A stretch of 64,000 nt of DNA, taken from NCBI RefSeq assembly GCF_011764545.1, contig NZ_AP022870.1:7446001-7510000 (forward strand), read 5' to 3'. Source of the stretch: Phytohabitans flavus. Lineage in GTDB: Bacteria; Actinomycetota; Actinomycetes; Mycobacteriales; Micromonosporaceae. A program made the position numbers and the translations under genes. Under the pieces are notes generated by a model. The model was not told the DNA's origin and did not search any database. It saw only the letters and a program-made list of their open reading frames with translations. How positions within the stretch are numbered: the first letter of the stretch is position 1; every line of letters begins with the position of its first letter. Shown one piece after another: positions 54,065 through 62,910 of this stretch.

Positions 54065-54940
54065 CTACGGACGCTTGCGGACGGCGTGCCCGCCGAACTG
54101 CTGGCGGAGCGCGGCGACCGCCTTCATGGCCGGCGAGTCTTCCTGCCGCGACGCGAAACGGGCGAACAGGGACGCGGCGATCACGTTCATCGGGACGGCG
54201 AGGCGGATCGCCTCCTCCACAGTCCAGCGCCCCTCGCCGGTGTCCTCGGTGTAGCCGCTCAGGTTGGCCAGGTCCGGATCCTCGTCGAGCGCCCGGTCGA
54301 GCAGGTCGAGCAGCCACGACTCGACGACCGAACCGTCCCGCCACGACTTGATGACGCCGGGCACGTCGGTAATGATCTCGGACTTCGCAAGCAGCTCGTA
54401 CCCCTCGGCGTACGCGTGCATCAGCCCGTACTCGATGCCGTTGTGGACCATCTTGGCGTAGTGGCCGGCACCGACCGGACCGGCGTGCACGAAGCCGAAC
54501 TGGCCCTGCGGCTTGAGTGCCTCGAAGACCGGCTCGAGCCGGGCCACATGCTCGGCGTCGCCGCCCACCATCAGCGCGTATCCGTTTTCCAGACCCCAGA
54601 CACCGCCGGAGACACCGACGTCCAGGTAGCCGATGCCGCGCTGCCACAGCCGCTCTGCGCGGGGCGGGTCGTCGCTGAAGCGGGAGTTGCCTCCGTCGAC
54701 GATGAGGTCACCCTCGTTGAGGAGGGCGGCCAGCTCGTCGATCGCGGCGTCGGTCACGGACGAGGGCACCATCACCCACACCGCGCGTGGCGGCGCCAGC
54801 CGCTCGACCAGCTCGGCCAGGCTGGCGACATCGCTCACGTCCGGATTGCGGTCGTACCCGATGACCTCGTGACCGGCCGTGCGCAGCCGGCCACGCATGT
54901 TGCCACCCATCCGGCCAAGGCCCACCAGCCCTAGCTGCAT
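54065..54940 (-). CDS. gnd: 6-phosphogluconate dehydrogenase (short, NAD-type)
   Basis: 291 residues, the short form (the classical enzyme is ~470). Rossmann start GLVGLGRMGGNM, substrate motif GGNSRFSDD, LDVGVSGGVWGLENGYALMV, KMVHNGIEYGLMHAYAEGYE. It decarboxylates 6-phosphogluconate in the pentose phosphate route. Its place between dnaN and recF is a standard actinobacterial feature. Confidence 0.95.
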   Translation of the reverse strand: MQLGLVGLGRMGGNMRGRLRTAGHEVIGYDRNPDVSDVASLAELVERLAPPRAVWVMVPSSVTDAAIDELAALLNEGDLIVDGGNSRFSDDPPRAERLWQRGIGYLDVGVSGGVWGLENGYALMVGGDAEHVARLEPVFEALKPQGQFGFVHAGPVGAGHYAKMVHNGIEYGLMHAYAEGYELLAKSEIITDVPGVIKSWRDGSVVESWLLDLLDRALDEDPDLANLSGYTEDTGEGRWTVEEAIRLAVPMNVIAASLFARFASRQEDSPAMKAVAALRQQFGGHAVRKRP

Positions 54941-54985
54941 GACTTCGTCCCCCTTGTAGTCCTGCTGTCCCGCCGGGTAGCCCGA

Positions 54986-56119
54986 TCAGCGAGTTACCCG
55001 GATTGGCATGATCAGATACCGGTAGCCAGGGACGATCTCACCATCCTCGCCGGACGGCGAAATCACCGCCGGCTTGAACGCGTCGACGAAGGACAGCATC
55101 GCGGTCGGCGAACCGAGCGCGGCGAGGCCGTCCAGGAGGTACTGCGGGTTAAAGCCGATGGTCAGCGGCTCGCCGGTGAAGGCGGCCTCCATCGCCTCGC
55201 TCGCCCGCGCCTCCTCGGTGCCGCCGGCCTCGACCACGAGCCCTTCGTCGCTGAAGCTCAGCAGGACCGGCGTCGTGCGGTCGGCGACCAGGGCGACGCG
55301 GCGGACCACCTCGTTGAGCGCGGCGACCGACACGCGGGCCTCGGCATTGTGCGAGGCCGGGAAGAGCGAGCGCACCGGCGGGTAGTTGGCGCCGTCGAGC
55401 AGGCGGCTGGTGGTGCGCCGGGCACCACCGACAAAGCCGATCATGCCTTCGCCGGCGCCGCCGTGGGCGAGCGCCATCGTCACGTCACCGCCGAGCGGGC
55501 CGAGCGTCTTGGCGGTATCGGCGAGCGTGCGGGCGGGCACCAGCGCATTCATGCTCACCTCGGGATTTTCCGGCCGCCACTGCATCTCGCGCATCGCCAG
55601 CCGGTAGCGGTCGGTCGCGAGCATGGCCAGCGAGCTGCCGTTGAGCTCGATGCGGACGCCGGTCATCATCGGCAGCGTCTCGTCACGGCCGGCGGCGATC
55701 GCCACCTGCGCCACCGCGGAGGCGAACTCGGCCGCGTCGATCGTGCCCGCGCTGTCGGGCATTTCGGGCAGCGTCGGATAGTCCTCGACCGGCATGGTGG
55801 GCAGCGTGAACCGGGCGCTGCCGCAGACAAGCTCGAGATGGGCACCGACGGCGGCGATGTCGACCGGCTTGGCGGGCAGCGCCTTGGTGATCTCGGCGAG
55901 CAGGCGGCCCGAGACGAGCGCCGCGCCATCGGCGTCACCCTGCACATCGACGCTCACTTGGCTGGAGACCTCGTAGTCGAAGCCGGACACGTTGAGCTGA
56001 CCGTCGGTCACCCGCATCATCACGCCGGCGAGCACCGGCACCGAGGGCCGGTTGGGCAGGCTCTTCGCCGTCCAGGCCACGGCGTCGGCGAGCGCGTCGC
56101 GCTCAACTCGGAACTTCAT
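54986..56119 (-). CDS. dnaN: DNA polymerase III beta clamp
   Basis: 377 residues with the three clamp domains. Typical stretches: KFRVERDALADAVAWTAKSL, RLLAEITKALP, IGFNPQYLLDGLAALG, and the C-terminal YRYLIMPIRVTR. It starts at the edge of oriC. Confidence 0.97.
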   Translation of the reverse strand: MKFRVERDALADAVAWTAKSLPNRPSVPVLAGVMMRVTDGQLNVSGFDYEVSSQVSVDVQGDADGAALVSGRLLAEITKALPAKPVDIAAVGAHLELVCGSARFTLPTMPVEDYPTLPEMPDSAGTIDAAEFASAVAQVAIAAGRDETLPMMTGVRIELNGSSLAMLATDRYRLAMREMQWRPENPEVSMNALVPARTLADTAKTLGPLGGDVTMALAHGGAGEGMIGFVGGARRTTSRLLDGANYPPVRSLFPASHNAEARVSVAALNEVVRRVALVADRTTPVLLSFSDEGLVVEAGGTEEARASEAMEAAFTGEPLTIGFNPQYLLDGLAALGSPTAMLSFVDAFKPAVISPSGEDGEIVPGYRYLIMPIRVTR

Positions 56120-56879
56120 GCCTGTGCCTCCGCGTCGACTCGGTGGTGTGGCGGCCTGGCCCGTGAACGCAGGCTCGGGACCGCCCTACCGACCATAGGG
56201 CTCCCCGACCGGTGGCGTACGCCCGCCCCGGTGGTTTGCCCGATCAGATAGCTAGGTCGGACCGGCGAGGGCCGGTCCACAGAACGCACAACGCTGATGA
56301 TTGGTTTTTGTTGTCTTAGAAGGATCAAGTTCATCGTCTTCATAGGGCCTGTGTGAACTGTGGAGAAGTGGCGTCTCCGCTGGCCAAGCGGTTATCCACC
56401 GGTGGTTTTCCTGTGGAGAAGCAGGGTATGAAGCGGGCTTTCCCTCCACAGCTTCGCGATCGAGCAACAGTTGTCCACCGCTGTCCACCGGTCGTCCACC
56501 GGCTATCCCCCGGGTTTCTCCCCAGGTCTGTGGAGGGCTTGGCATGCCCCGCCACGACTTGTCCCCAGAACCTTCAACACCTGGTACACACCTGGGCCAT
56601 CGGTCGTGGACAGTCTTGTTACCCGCCGTACACGTCCACAGCGATTTCCCCAGGAGTTGTCCACAGGTTGTGGGTAACCCTTCGCATGAACACAAGGGGT
56701 TGTCCACGGACAGTGGACAGAGCGTGTGGACGCGTGTGGATGGCTGTGGAAACCGGACTTTCGGCCAGTACCTGTGGGCGCGGCTGTGCGTCCTCCGCCC
56801 CTGGGCACGGCGGATCGCCGGCCCTTGGCCGGTGGCTCGCGCCTGGGGATGGTGGCTCGGTCGACCGCCGAGCCGGCGG
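56120..56879. other. oriC: oriC (dnaA-dnaN intergenic region)
   Basis: A 760-base gap without genes, with a dozen DnaA-box-like 9-mers on both strands. Examples: TGTGGAGAA at 56359 and 56412, TTATCCACC 56392-56400, TTGTCCACC 56471-56479, TTGTCCACA 56657-56665, TTGTCCACG 56700-56708, and a cluster of TGTGGA repeats at 56725-56753. The densest part is 56650-56755. The most AT-rich stretch (56285-56345, GATTGGTTTTTGTTGTCTTA) near dnaN is the likely unwinding element. Boxes are mostly near-consensus rather than perfect, as in other high-GC actinobacteria. Confidence 0.9.
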
Positions 56880-58643
56880 TCAGGAGTTCTGCTTGATCCG
56901 GTTTGTCAGCTCGGCGATCTGGTTGTACAGCGAGCGGCGCTCGGCCATCTGCTGACGGATCTTCCGGTCGGCGTGCATCACCGTGGTGTGGTCGCGGCCG
57001 CCGAAGGCCTGCCCGATACGGGGCAGCGACAGGTCGGTGAGCTCGCGGCACAGGTACATGGCGACCTGGCGGGCGTTGACGAGCACCCGCGACCGCGAGT
57101 GGCCACGAAGATCCTCCAGGCTCACGCCGAAGTAGTCAGCCGTCGACACCATGATCTGGTCGGCGGTGATCTCGGGGCCCGAGCCGTCCGGGATGAAGTC
57201 GCGCAGCACCTCTTCGGCCAGTGACAGCTCCACAGCCGATCGGGTCAGCGAGGCGAACGCGGTCACCCGGATGAGCGCGCCCTCGAGCTCGCGGATCGAG
57301 TTGGCGATCCGGGAGGCGATGAACTCCAGCACGTCCGGCGGCGCGAACAGCCGCTCCTGCGCCGCCTTCTTCTGGAGGATCGCGATGCGGGTCTCCAGGT
57401 CGGGTGGCTGGATGTCGGCGAGCAGCCCCCACTCGAACCGCGTGCGCAGCCGGTCTTCCAGCGTCGCGAGCTGCTTCGGCGAGCGGTCGGACGTGATGAC
57501 GATCTGCTTGTTGGAGTTGTGGAGCGTGTTGAACGTATGGAAGAACTCCTCCTGCGTCCGCTCCCGGTTCTCCAGGAACTGGATGTCGTCGATCAGGAGG
57601 ATGTCGACGTCGCGGTAGCGCCGCTGGAACGCGCTCGTCTTGTCGTCGCGCAGCGAGTTGATGAAGTCGTTGGTGAACTCTTCGGTCGAGACGTACCGGA
57701 CCGAGCGGGCGTTGCCGAGCGTGGTGGCGTAGTGGCCGATCGCGTGCAGCAGGTGCGTCTTGCCCAGCCCCGAGCTGCCGTAGATGAACAGCGGGTTGTA
57801 CGCCTTCGCCGGCGACTCGGCGACCGCGACCGACGCGGCGTGCGCAAAGCGGTTGGACGAGCCGATGACGAACGTCTCGAACATGTACTTCGGGTTGAGC
57901 CGGTTGCCGCCGGACTCGGTACCCCCACCGGGTCTGCGGTCGTCGCGGCCCGGACCGCCCGGTCGGTGGTCGAGCCCCGCGGCGCCTCGGTCGCCCATCG
58001 TGGCCGCGCGGCCGGGACCACTGTCCGGGCCGGTGTCATGGCGCAGCTCTCGGGTGGTCGTCTCGTCCCGGCGAATAAGGTCGCGGTGGCGCAGGTCGTC
58101 ACGGTAGTCCGGGACGGGCTCGGCGTGTACGGGCAGCCGGTCGGTGTCGCCGAGCCGCTCGGTCGCGTGCCGCGTCGTCGTGAAGAGCACGGCCTGCCCC
58201 TGCTCGGGATCGCGAGCCATGGGCACGGACGCGGATCCCGTCGCCGGGCCGGGCGCCGGTGAGATGGGGTGCTGCGCCGAGCCGGTCGGTCCCTCCTCCA
58301 CGAAGGCGCCCCCGAACCCGTCGGCGCCGCCGTCGAGGTCGGCCGGGCTGCCGTAGACGGTGCCGGACGGGCGGCCCTGGCCGTCTTCCGGCGGCCGGAT
58401 CGTCACGGCCACCTGGATCGGCCGGCCGAGCCGGCGGGAGAGCGCGTCGGTGATCGCGGGGCGCAGGCGCGACTCGATGACGTCACGCGTGAACGCGTCC
58501 GGCACCGACAGCAGCGCGATGTCCTCCACGATGGCGCCCAGCCGGGTCAGGCGGAGGTACGCGCGCTGCTGTGCCGAGACGATCTCGTCCGCCAGCTCTT
58601 CGGTCGCCGCCATCCAGACGACGGCCAAATCGTTCTCGGCCAC
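56880..58643 (-). CDS. dnaA: chromosomal replication initiator DnaA
   Basis: 587 residues from GTG 58643 (a longer frame is open to 58898 but its extra residues are not DnaA-like and include the DnaA boxes). Domain I ENDLAVVWMAATEELADEIV, a long disordered domain II (~120-265, typical of actinomycetes), the AAA domain with Walker A GSSGLGKTHLLHAI, Walker B ILLIDDIQFL, and domain IV with the box-binding signature GGRDHTTVMHADRKI. It ends in RIKQNS. Confidence 0.97.
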   Translation of the reverse strand: MAENDLAVVWMAATEELADEIVSAQQRAYLRLTRLGAIVEDIALLSVPDAFTRDVIESRLRPAITDALSRRLGRPIQVAVTIRPPEDGQGRPSGTVYGSPADLDGGADGFGGAFVEEGPTGSAQHPISPAPGPATGSASVPMARDPEQGQAVLFTTTRHATERLGDTDRLPVHAEPVPDYRDDLRHRDLIRRDETTTRELRHDTGPDSGPGRAATMGDRGAAGLDHRPGGPGRDDRRPGGGTESGGNRLNPKYMFETFVIGSSNRFAHAASVAVAESPAKAYNPLFIYGSSGLGKTHLLHAIGHYATTLGNARSVRYVSTEEFTNDFINSLRDDKTSAFQRRYRDVDILLIDDIQFLENRERTQEEFFHTFNTLHNSNKQIVITSDRSPKQLATLEDRLRTRFEWGLLADIQPPDLETRIAILQKKAAQERLFAPPDVLEFIASRIANSIRELEGALIRVTAFASLTRSAVELSLAEEVLRDFIPDGSGPEITADQIMVSTADYFGVSLEDLRGHSRSRVLVNARQVAMYLCRELTDLSLPRIGQAFGGRDHTTVMHADRKIRQQMAERRSLYNQIAELTNRIKQNS

Positions 58644-59166
58644 CCCTCGCGCCACCCCCCTCGCCCTCCGCGTCCCCCGGGCCGCCCACCGTCCGCCGGT
58701 GGTTGTCCACAAGTTATCCACAGCCTGTGTACCAACAACCTGTGTACCGACCGATTGTGGCTCCCCGCCCGACACCCCAGCGGAACTCGCTCGGCCTGCG
58801 ACGACGCTGGCGCGGGTACACCGTGCCGAACGACTGACTGCCTCGTCCGGTTTTGCACCGATTTGTAGCGGCAGTGACCCCCTGACGCGGACCGGCAATC
58901 GGGCACGCTAACAGCGTTGTCCACAAGGCTTCAACCGCTGTCCACGCCGGTTCGTTGTCGGTGGCCGCGAAACCGCGCATTGAGGCCACTGCCCAGCGTG
59001 ATGCCGCGAATACGCGCTGTTTCGGAAACCGTTTTCGATGCCCGCGCCACCCGTCCGTTTGACGGTCATTGCGAGCCTGCGTAAGCTTGAGCGGCTGCTC
59101 CGTGGCCTGACGGAGCATGTCATGTTGAGTAAAAAATGCACCCGGTAGTGAAGACGGAGATTAGAC
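58644..59166. promoter_or_regulatory. dnaA-rpmH intergenic region with DnaA boxes
   Basis: A 523-base divergent region. It holds TTGTCCACA (58703-58711), TTATCCACA (58714-58722) and TTGTCCACA (58917-58925), plus a 10-base direct repeat CCTGTGTACC at 58724 and 58739 (15-base period). The boxes just upstream of dnaA suit autoregulation. The right half carries the rpmH promoter and a leader hairpin (GCTCCG/CGGAGC at 59097-59116). Confidence 0.75.
59059..59087 (+). promoter_or_regulatory. rpmH promoter
   Basis: TTGACG (59059-59064), 17-base spacer, TAAGCT (59082-59087). Transcription would start near 59094, giving a ~70-base leader before the GTG of rpmH. Confidence 0.7.
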
Positions 59167-59304
59167 GTGAGCAAGCGCACCTACCAGCCGAACAACCGCC
59201 GGCGTGCCAAGACCCACGGTTTCCGGCTGCGCATGCGCACCCGTGCCGGCCGTGCCATCCTCTCCTCCCGCCGCTCGAAGGGGCGCACCCGCCTGTCGGC
59301 CTGA
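59167..59304 (+). CDS. rpmH: 50S ribosomal protein L34
   Basis: 45 residues, GTG start. KRTYQPNNRRRAKTHGFRLR and the basic end RTRLSA are the invariant L34 pattern. It is 31 bases before rnpA, the conserved operon order. Confidence 0.97.
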   Translation: MSKRTYQPNNRRRAKTHGFRLRMRTRAGRAILSSRRSKGRTRLSA

Positions 59305-59335
59305 GCCCGACGGGCTGGTCGAAGGTGAGGCAGTC

Positions 59336-59761
59336 GTGCTGGCCGCGGCGCAGCGACTGCGGCGCAGCAGCGACTTCGCCGCAGCGGTACGCGGCGGCCG
59401 TCGGGCCGGCCGCGGATCCGTGGTCGTCCACCTGACCGTCCCTCAGCAGCCTGAGCTTTCCGAGCCGGCGCCCACCGAGGACTCCTTGGTGCGCGCCGGC
59501 TTCGTCGTATCCAAGGCCGTCGGCGGGGCAGTGACGCGGAACACGGTCCGGCGGCGCCTGCGCCACCTCGTCCGTGACCGCCTTGCCGACCTGCCACCGG
59601 GGAGCGTCCTCGTCGTGCGGGCCCAGCCGGGTGCGGCCAACGCGCCGTACGAGCGGCTGGGAGCCGACCTGGACGCCGCGCTCGCCGCCGCCCGCTCCCC
59701 CTCGCGCGGGCCGGGCCGCGGCCGCGGCGGTGGCGGAGAGAAGGGAGCCGCCCGTGGGTGA
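59336..59761 (+). CDS. rnpA: ribonuclease P protein component
   Basis: About 141 residues from GTG 59336. LRRSSDFAAAVRGGRRAGRG and the RNA-binding signature NTVRRRLRHLVRD are typical. It has a Gly/Arg-rich C-terminal extension. The stop overlaps the yidD start by 8 bases. It matures tRNA 5' ends with the RNase P RNA. Confidence 0.95.
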   Translation: MLAAAQRLRRSSDFAAAVRGGRRAGRGSVVVHLTVPQQPELSEPAPTEDSLVRAGFVVSKAVGGAVTRNTVRRRLRHLVRDRLADLPPGSVLVVRAQPGAANAPYERLGADLDAALAAARSPSRGPGRGRGGGGEKGAARG

Positions 59762-60058
59762 CGAGCAGCACGTCCAGCAGGGCACCGGAGCACGGCTCGG
59801 GATAGCGGCCCGTGTGCTGACCGCCCTGGTCATCGCGTACCGTCGTTGGATAAGCGCGGCATTGCCGGCGCGTTGCCGGTTCTATCCGTCATGTAGTGCG
59901 TACGCCCTCGAGGCCGTCACGAAGCACGGCGCCCTCCGGGGACCGGCCTCGCGACGTGGCGGTTGCTTCGCTGCCACCCGTTCCACCCCGGCGGGTACGA
60001 CCCAGTGCCCCAACCTAAGAGCCACCGTCGTGCCGATGTGACTGGAGCCCCGAATTGA
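59754..60058 (+). pseudogene. yidD: membrane insertion factor YidD, frameshifted
   Basis: GTG start overlapping rnpA. YidD signatures RWISAALPARCRFYPSCSAY and ALEAVTKHGALRG are in the first frame; the rest, RLLRCHPFHPGGYDPVP, is in the next. The junction is at the gggg run at about 59938-59942: one added G restores LRGTGLATWRLLRCHPFHPG. The restored frame ends at 60058, overlapping the yidC TTG start by 4 bases, which supports a sequence error over real loss. Confidence 0.88.
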
Positions 60059-61074
60059 GTCTCGACTGGATCTACTGGGCGATCTCGTGGATCCTGCTGC
60101 GCTGGCATTCGCTGTGGGAAACGATCGGCGTCCCAGCTGGCACCGTACTGGGCACCAACTGGACGTGGATCCTCGCGATCATCTTCCTCGTGGTCACCGT
60201 CCGGGTGATCCTATTCCCGATCTTCGTCAGGCAGATCAGGTCGCAGCGCGCGATGCAGGCGCTGCAGCCTCAGGTCAAGGCCCTCCAGGAGAAGCACAAG
60301 GGTGACCGGGAGGGGCTCCAGAAAGAGATGATGGAGCTCTACCGGAAGGAGAAGGCCAATCCGCTCATGGGCTGTCTGCCCATGTTCCTGCAGATTCCGG
60401 TCTTCCTCGGCCTCTTCCACGTGCTCCGCCGCCTCGACCCGGTCCAGACCCTCAACACCACCCTCTACGGGTGGAGCCAGGCACAGTGGGACAGCGCGGT
60501 ACACGCGAAGCTCTTCACGGTGCCGATCGCCGCGCAGTTCGGTAACTCGGCCGCCGAGCTCGACACGATGGGCGCCAACGGCACCACCGTGAAGCTCGTC
60601 GCGGGTCTCCTGGTCGCGATCATGATCGCCACGACCTACCTCACCAGCCGCCAGATGATCCTCAAGACCGGCTGGGCCGAGGACCCGCAGCAGCGCATGA
60701 TCCAGCGGCTGATGCTCTACGGCATCCCGGCCTCGCTGCTCGTCTCCGGCGCCATCTTCCCGATCGGCGTGATCATCTACTGGGTCACCAACAACCTCTT
60801 CACCCTCGGCCAGCAGCAGTGGGTGCTCCGCAAGTACCCGCCGCCCGTGATCAACAACAAGGCCGGCAAGGCGGTGCCCGGTCCGGGTGCCCGCAAGGCG
60901 GCCGCGCCCGCGCAGCAGGACAAGCCGAGCCGGTTCAACCGTTCCAAGAGCAACGGCAGCAACGGCGCGGTTCAGGACACCAAGCCGGCGGTCGACGGCA
61001 AGGCCCTCGCGCCACGGCCCGGCGCCAAGCCGGTCAATCCGAAGAAGCGCAAGCCCGCCAAGCGCCAGGGTTGA
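60055..61074 (+). CDS. yidC: membrane protein insertase YidC
   Basis: 339 residues, TTG start that overlaps the restored yidD stop. Five or six membrane helices; conserved hydrophilic groove segment VRVILFPIFVRQIRSQRAMQ, the loop LQPQVKALQEKHKGDREGLQ and LMGCLPMFLQIPVFLGLFHV. A long basic Lys/Arg/Pro tail (~265-339) is typical of actinobacterial YidC. It inserts membrane proteins with or after SecYEG. Confidence 0.96.
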   Translation: MSLDWIYWAISWILLRWHSLWETIGVPAGTVLGTNWTWILAIIFLVVTVRVILFPIFVRQIRSQRAMQALQPQVKALQEKHKGDREGLQKEMMELYRKEKANPLMGCLPMFLQIPVFLGLFHVLRRLDPVQTLNTTLYGWSQAQWDSAVHAKLFTVPIAAQFGNSAAELDTMGANGTTVKLVAGLLVAIMIATTYLTSRQMILKTGWAEDPQQRMIQRLMLYGIPASLLVSGAIFPIGVIIYWVTNNLFTLGQQQWVLRKYPPPVINNKAGKAVPGPGARKAAAPAQQDKPSRFNRSKSNGSNGAVQDTKPAVDGKALAPRPGAKPVNPKKRKPAKRQG

Positions 61075-61080
61075 CGCGAC

Positions 61081-61111
61081 CGGTGCCCGCCGGCTCGGCC
61101 GGCGGGCACCG
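61081..61111 (+). terminator. strong hairpin between yidC and jag
   Basis: A 14-bp perfect stem (CGGTGCCCGCCGGC and complement) with a TCG loop starts 6 bases after the yidC stop. No T run follows, so it may only reduce read-through to jag and rsmG. Confidence 0.7.
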
Positions 61112-61242
61112 TGGCGCTCCCCAGGCAGCCGCAGACGGCGGCCTCAAAACAGACGTGCCCGTGGACGCAGGCAAGCTCACGCCCGCCGCGGGAAACCAGC
61201 GGACCGGAGACGGTCCGCCGAGCGAGTACGGAGATGAGACCG

Positions 61243-61827
61243 GTGACGGACACCAGCGTTCCCCAGACCGACCAGTCCCTCGATGACGAGTTGGACGCCC
61301 AGCCGGATGCGGTGGAGGACGAGGAGGAGGACGACGACGTCAAGGAGGCGGAGGCCCCCAGCGACACGGATCTCTTCCGGCAGAGCGAGATCGCCGCGGA
61401 CTACGTGGAGGGCTTGCTGGACATCCTCGACTACGACGGCGACATCGACGAGTTGGTCTCCGCTGGCCGTCCGGTCGTCGAAGTGGTCGGTGGGCGCCTC
61501 CAGCCGCTGGTCGGCCAGCGCGGCGCCACGCTCGAGGCGCTCCAGGAGCTGACCCGTCTGGCCGTCTTCCGGCAGACCGGTACGCCGAGCCGCTTGCTGC
61601 TCGACGTCGGTGGCTACCGGGCCGGTCGGCGCAAGGAGCTCGCCGCCGTGGCCAAGAACGCGGTGGAGAAGGTGAAGGAGTACGGGGAGCCCGTGCGTCT
61701 GGAGGCGATGTCCGCGTTCGAGCGCAAGTGCGTGCACGACGTGGTCAACGCGCTCGCCGGCGTGGAGAGCGAGTCGGAGGGCGTTGAGCCCAATCGGCGG
61801 ATCGTCGTGCGCCCGGTCGCCGACTAG
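61243..61827 (+). CDS. jag: Jag/SpoIIIJ-associated RNA-binding protein (KhpB)
   Basis: About 194 residues from GTG 61243, preceded by GGAGATGAG. The acidic N-terminus (DAVEDEEEDDDVKEAEAP) is followed by a KH domain (EVVGGRLQPLVGQRGATLEA) and an R3H domain (RLEAMSAFERKCVHDVVNAL). It binds RNA and affects cell elongation in other bacteria. rsmG starts 4 bases later. Confidence 0.93.
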   Translation: MTDTSVPQTDQSLDDELDAQPDAVEDEEEDDDVKEAEAPSDTDLFRQSEIAADYVEGLLDILDYDGDIDELVSAGRPVVEVVGGRLQPLVGQRGATLEALQELTRLAVFRQTGTPSRLLLDVGGYRAGRRKELAAVAKNAVEKVKEYGEPVRLEAMSAFERKCVHDVVNALAGVESESEGVEPNRRIVVRPVAD

Positions 61828-61831
61828 CCAC

Positions 61832-62665
61832 GTGCCCAGCGAGGTCTCTTCCGGCCCGGGTGGTTTGCCACCCGGGCCGTTGCCTGTGCCGGCCCAGGCC
61901 ATTTTTGGTGACCGGCTCGACCGCGCCGTCGCGTACGCGGATCTGCTCGCGACGGAGGGCGTCGTCCGTGGCCTCATCGGTCCCCGCGAGGCACCCCGCA
62001 TCTGGGATCGCCACCTGCTCAACTGCGCGGTGGTCGCCGAGCTGATCCCGAAGGGGGCTTCTGTCGTAGACGTGGGGTCCGGTGCCGGTTTGCCCGGTAT
62101 CGTGCTTGCTGTGGCCCGGCCCGACCTCATGGTCACCCTGGTCGAGCCACTGGCACGACGGACCGCCTTCCTGGCGGAGGTGGTGGCGGAGCTCGACCTC
62201 GACCGGACCGTGGAGGTGGTTCGGGCGCGGGCCGAGGAGGTCGCTGGGAGGAGTCCCGCCGACATCGTCACCGCTCGGGCGGTCGCGCCACTCGACCGGC
62301 TCGCGATCTGGTGTCTACCCCTCGCCGCCATCGGTGGGCGGCTGCTCGCGCTCAAGGGCGCCTCGGCCGCCGACGAAGTGGCGGAACACCGTGACGCGGT
62401 CGGTCGGCTGGGCGGTGCCACGCCGGTCGTACGGCAATGCGGGGTCGACCTCATCGACCCGCCGACGACCGTCGTGGAGATCGTCCGTGAGCGCGCCGTC
62501 GAGCCAGCACGGTCGAAGGCATCGCGGGGGCGAGTCGCCGTTCTACATCGGACGGTGGCACCGCGCGTGGGGGTAGAGCGCGGAGGGGTTAGATGGTCGG
62601 GCGGCCACGGACTGTCGGTGTCGGATGGCCGCCGGACGCGGTGCCAAATTTTGGCGGCGCGCTGA
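61832..62665 (+). CDS. rsmG: 16S rRNA (guanine527-N7)-methyltransferase RsmG
   Basis: 277 residues, GTG start. The SAM site VVDVGSGAGLPGIVLAVARP, IWDRHLLNCAVV and VTARAVAPLDRLA are the family pattern. The C-terminus is ~40 residues longer than usual and of odd composition (SKASRGRVAVLHRTVAPRVG, then RRTRCQILAAR), so another small indel near 62515-62540 is possible. Loss of RsmG gives low-level streptomycin resistance in other bacteria. Confidence 0.9.
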   Translation: MPSEVSSGPGGLPPGPLPVPAQAIFGDRLDRAVAYADLLATEGVVRGLIGPREAPRIWDRHLLNCAVVAELIPKGASVVDVGSGAGLPGIVLAVARPDLMVTLVEPLARRTAFLAEVVAELDLDRTVEVVRARAEEVAGRSPADIVTARAVAPLDRLAIWCLPLAAIGGRLLALKGASAADEVAEHRDAVGRLGGATPVVRQCGVDLIDPPTTVVEIVRERAVEPARSKASRGRVAVLHRTVAPRVGVERGGVRWSGGHGLSVSDGRRTRCQILAAR

Positions 62666-62910
62666 GGCGTGTATGCGGCTTTCTCCTGTATGTCGTCCCG
62701 CCGCGGGGTTCTAGTCGGGCTCATGTGTCGGACAGCAATGGCCTCTCGCGCCTATCAGCCGTAGGCTGGCCGCGCGTCGATAGTGTGGAACCGGCGGCGG
62801 CTCCTGTTCGGCAGCATCCCCCGCTGCCCGTCGGGCCGCACGCATCGCCGGGGCATCCGGGCGCAAGTGCTGTAAAGGCCGACCCATCCGAAGTCGACAG
62901 GGATGACACG

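Noticed and set aside
56343..56358. Similarity to the MITE end (AGGGCCTGTGTGAA) inside oriC
   Set aside because: Only about 13 of 17 bases match, with no partner repeat; most likely chance.
58644..58898. N-terminal extension of DnaA
   Set aside because: The extra residues are low-complexity and encoded by DNA containing DnaA boxes; domain I begins at the GTG 58643.
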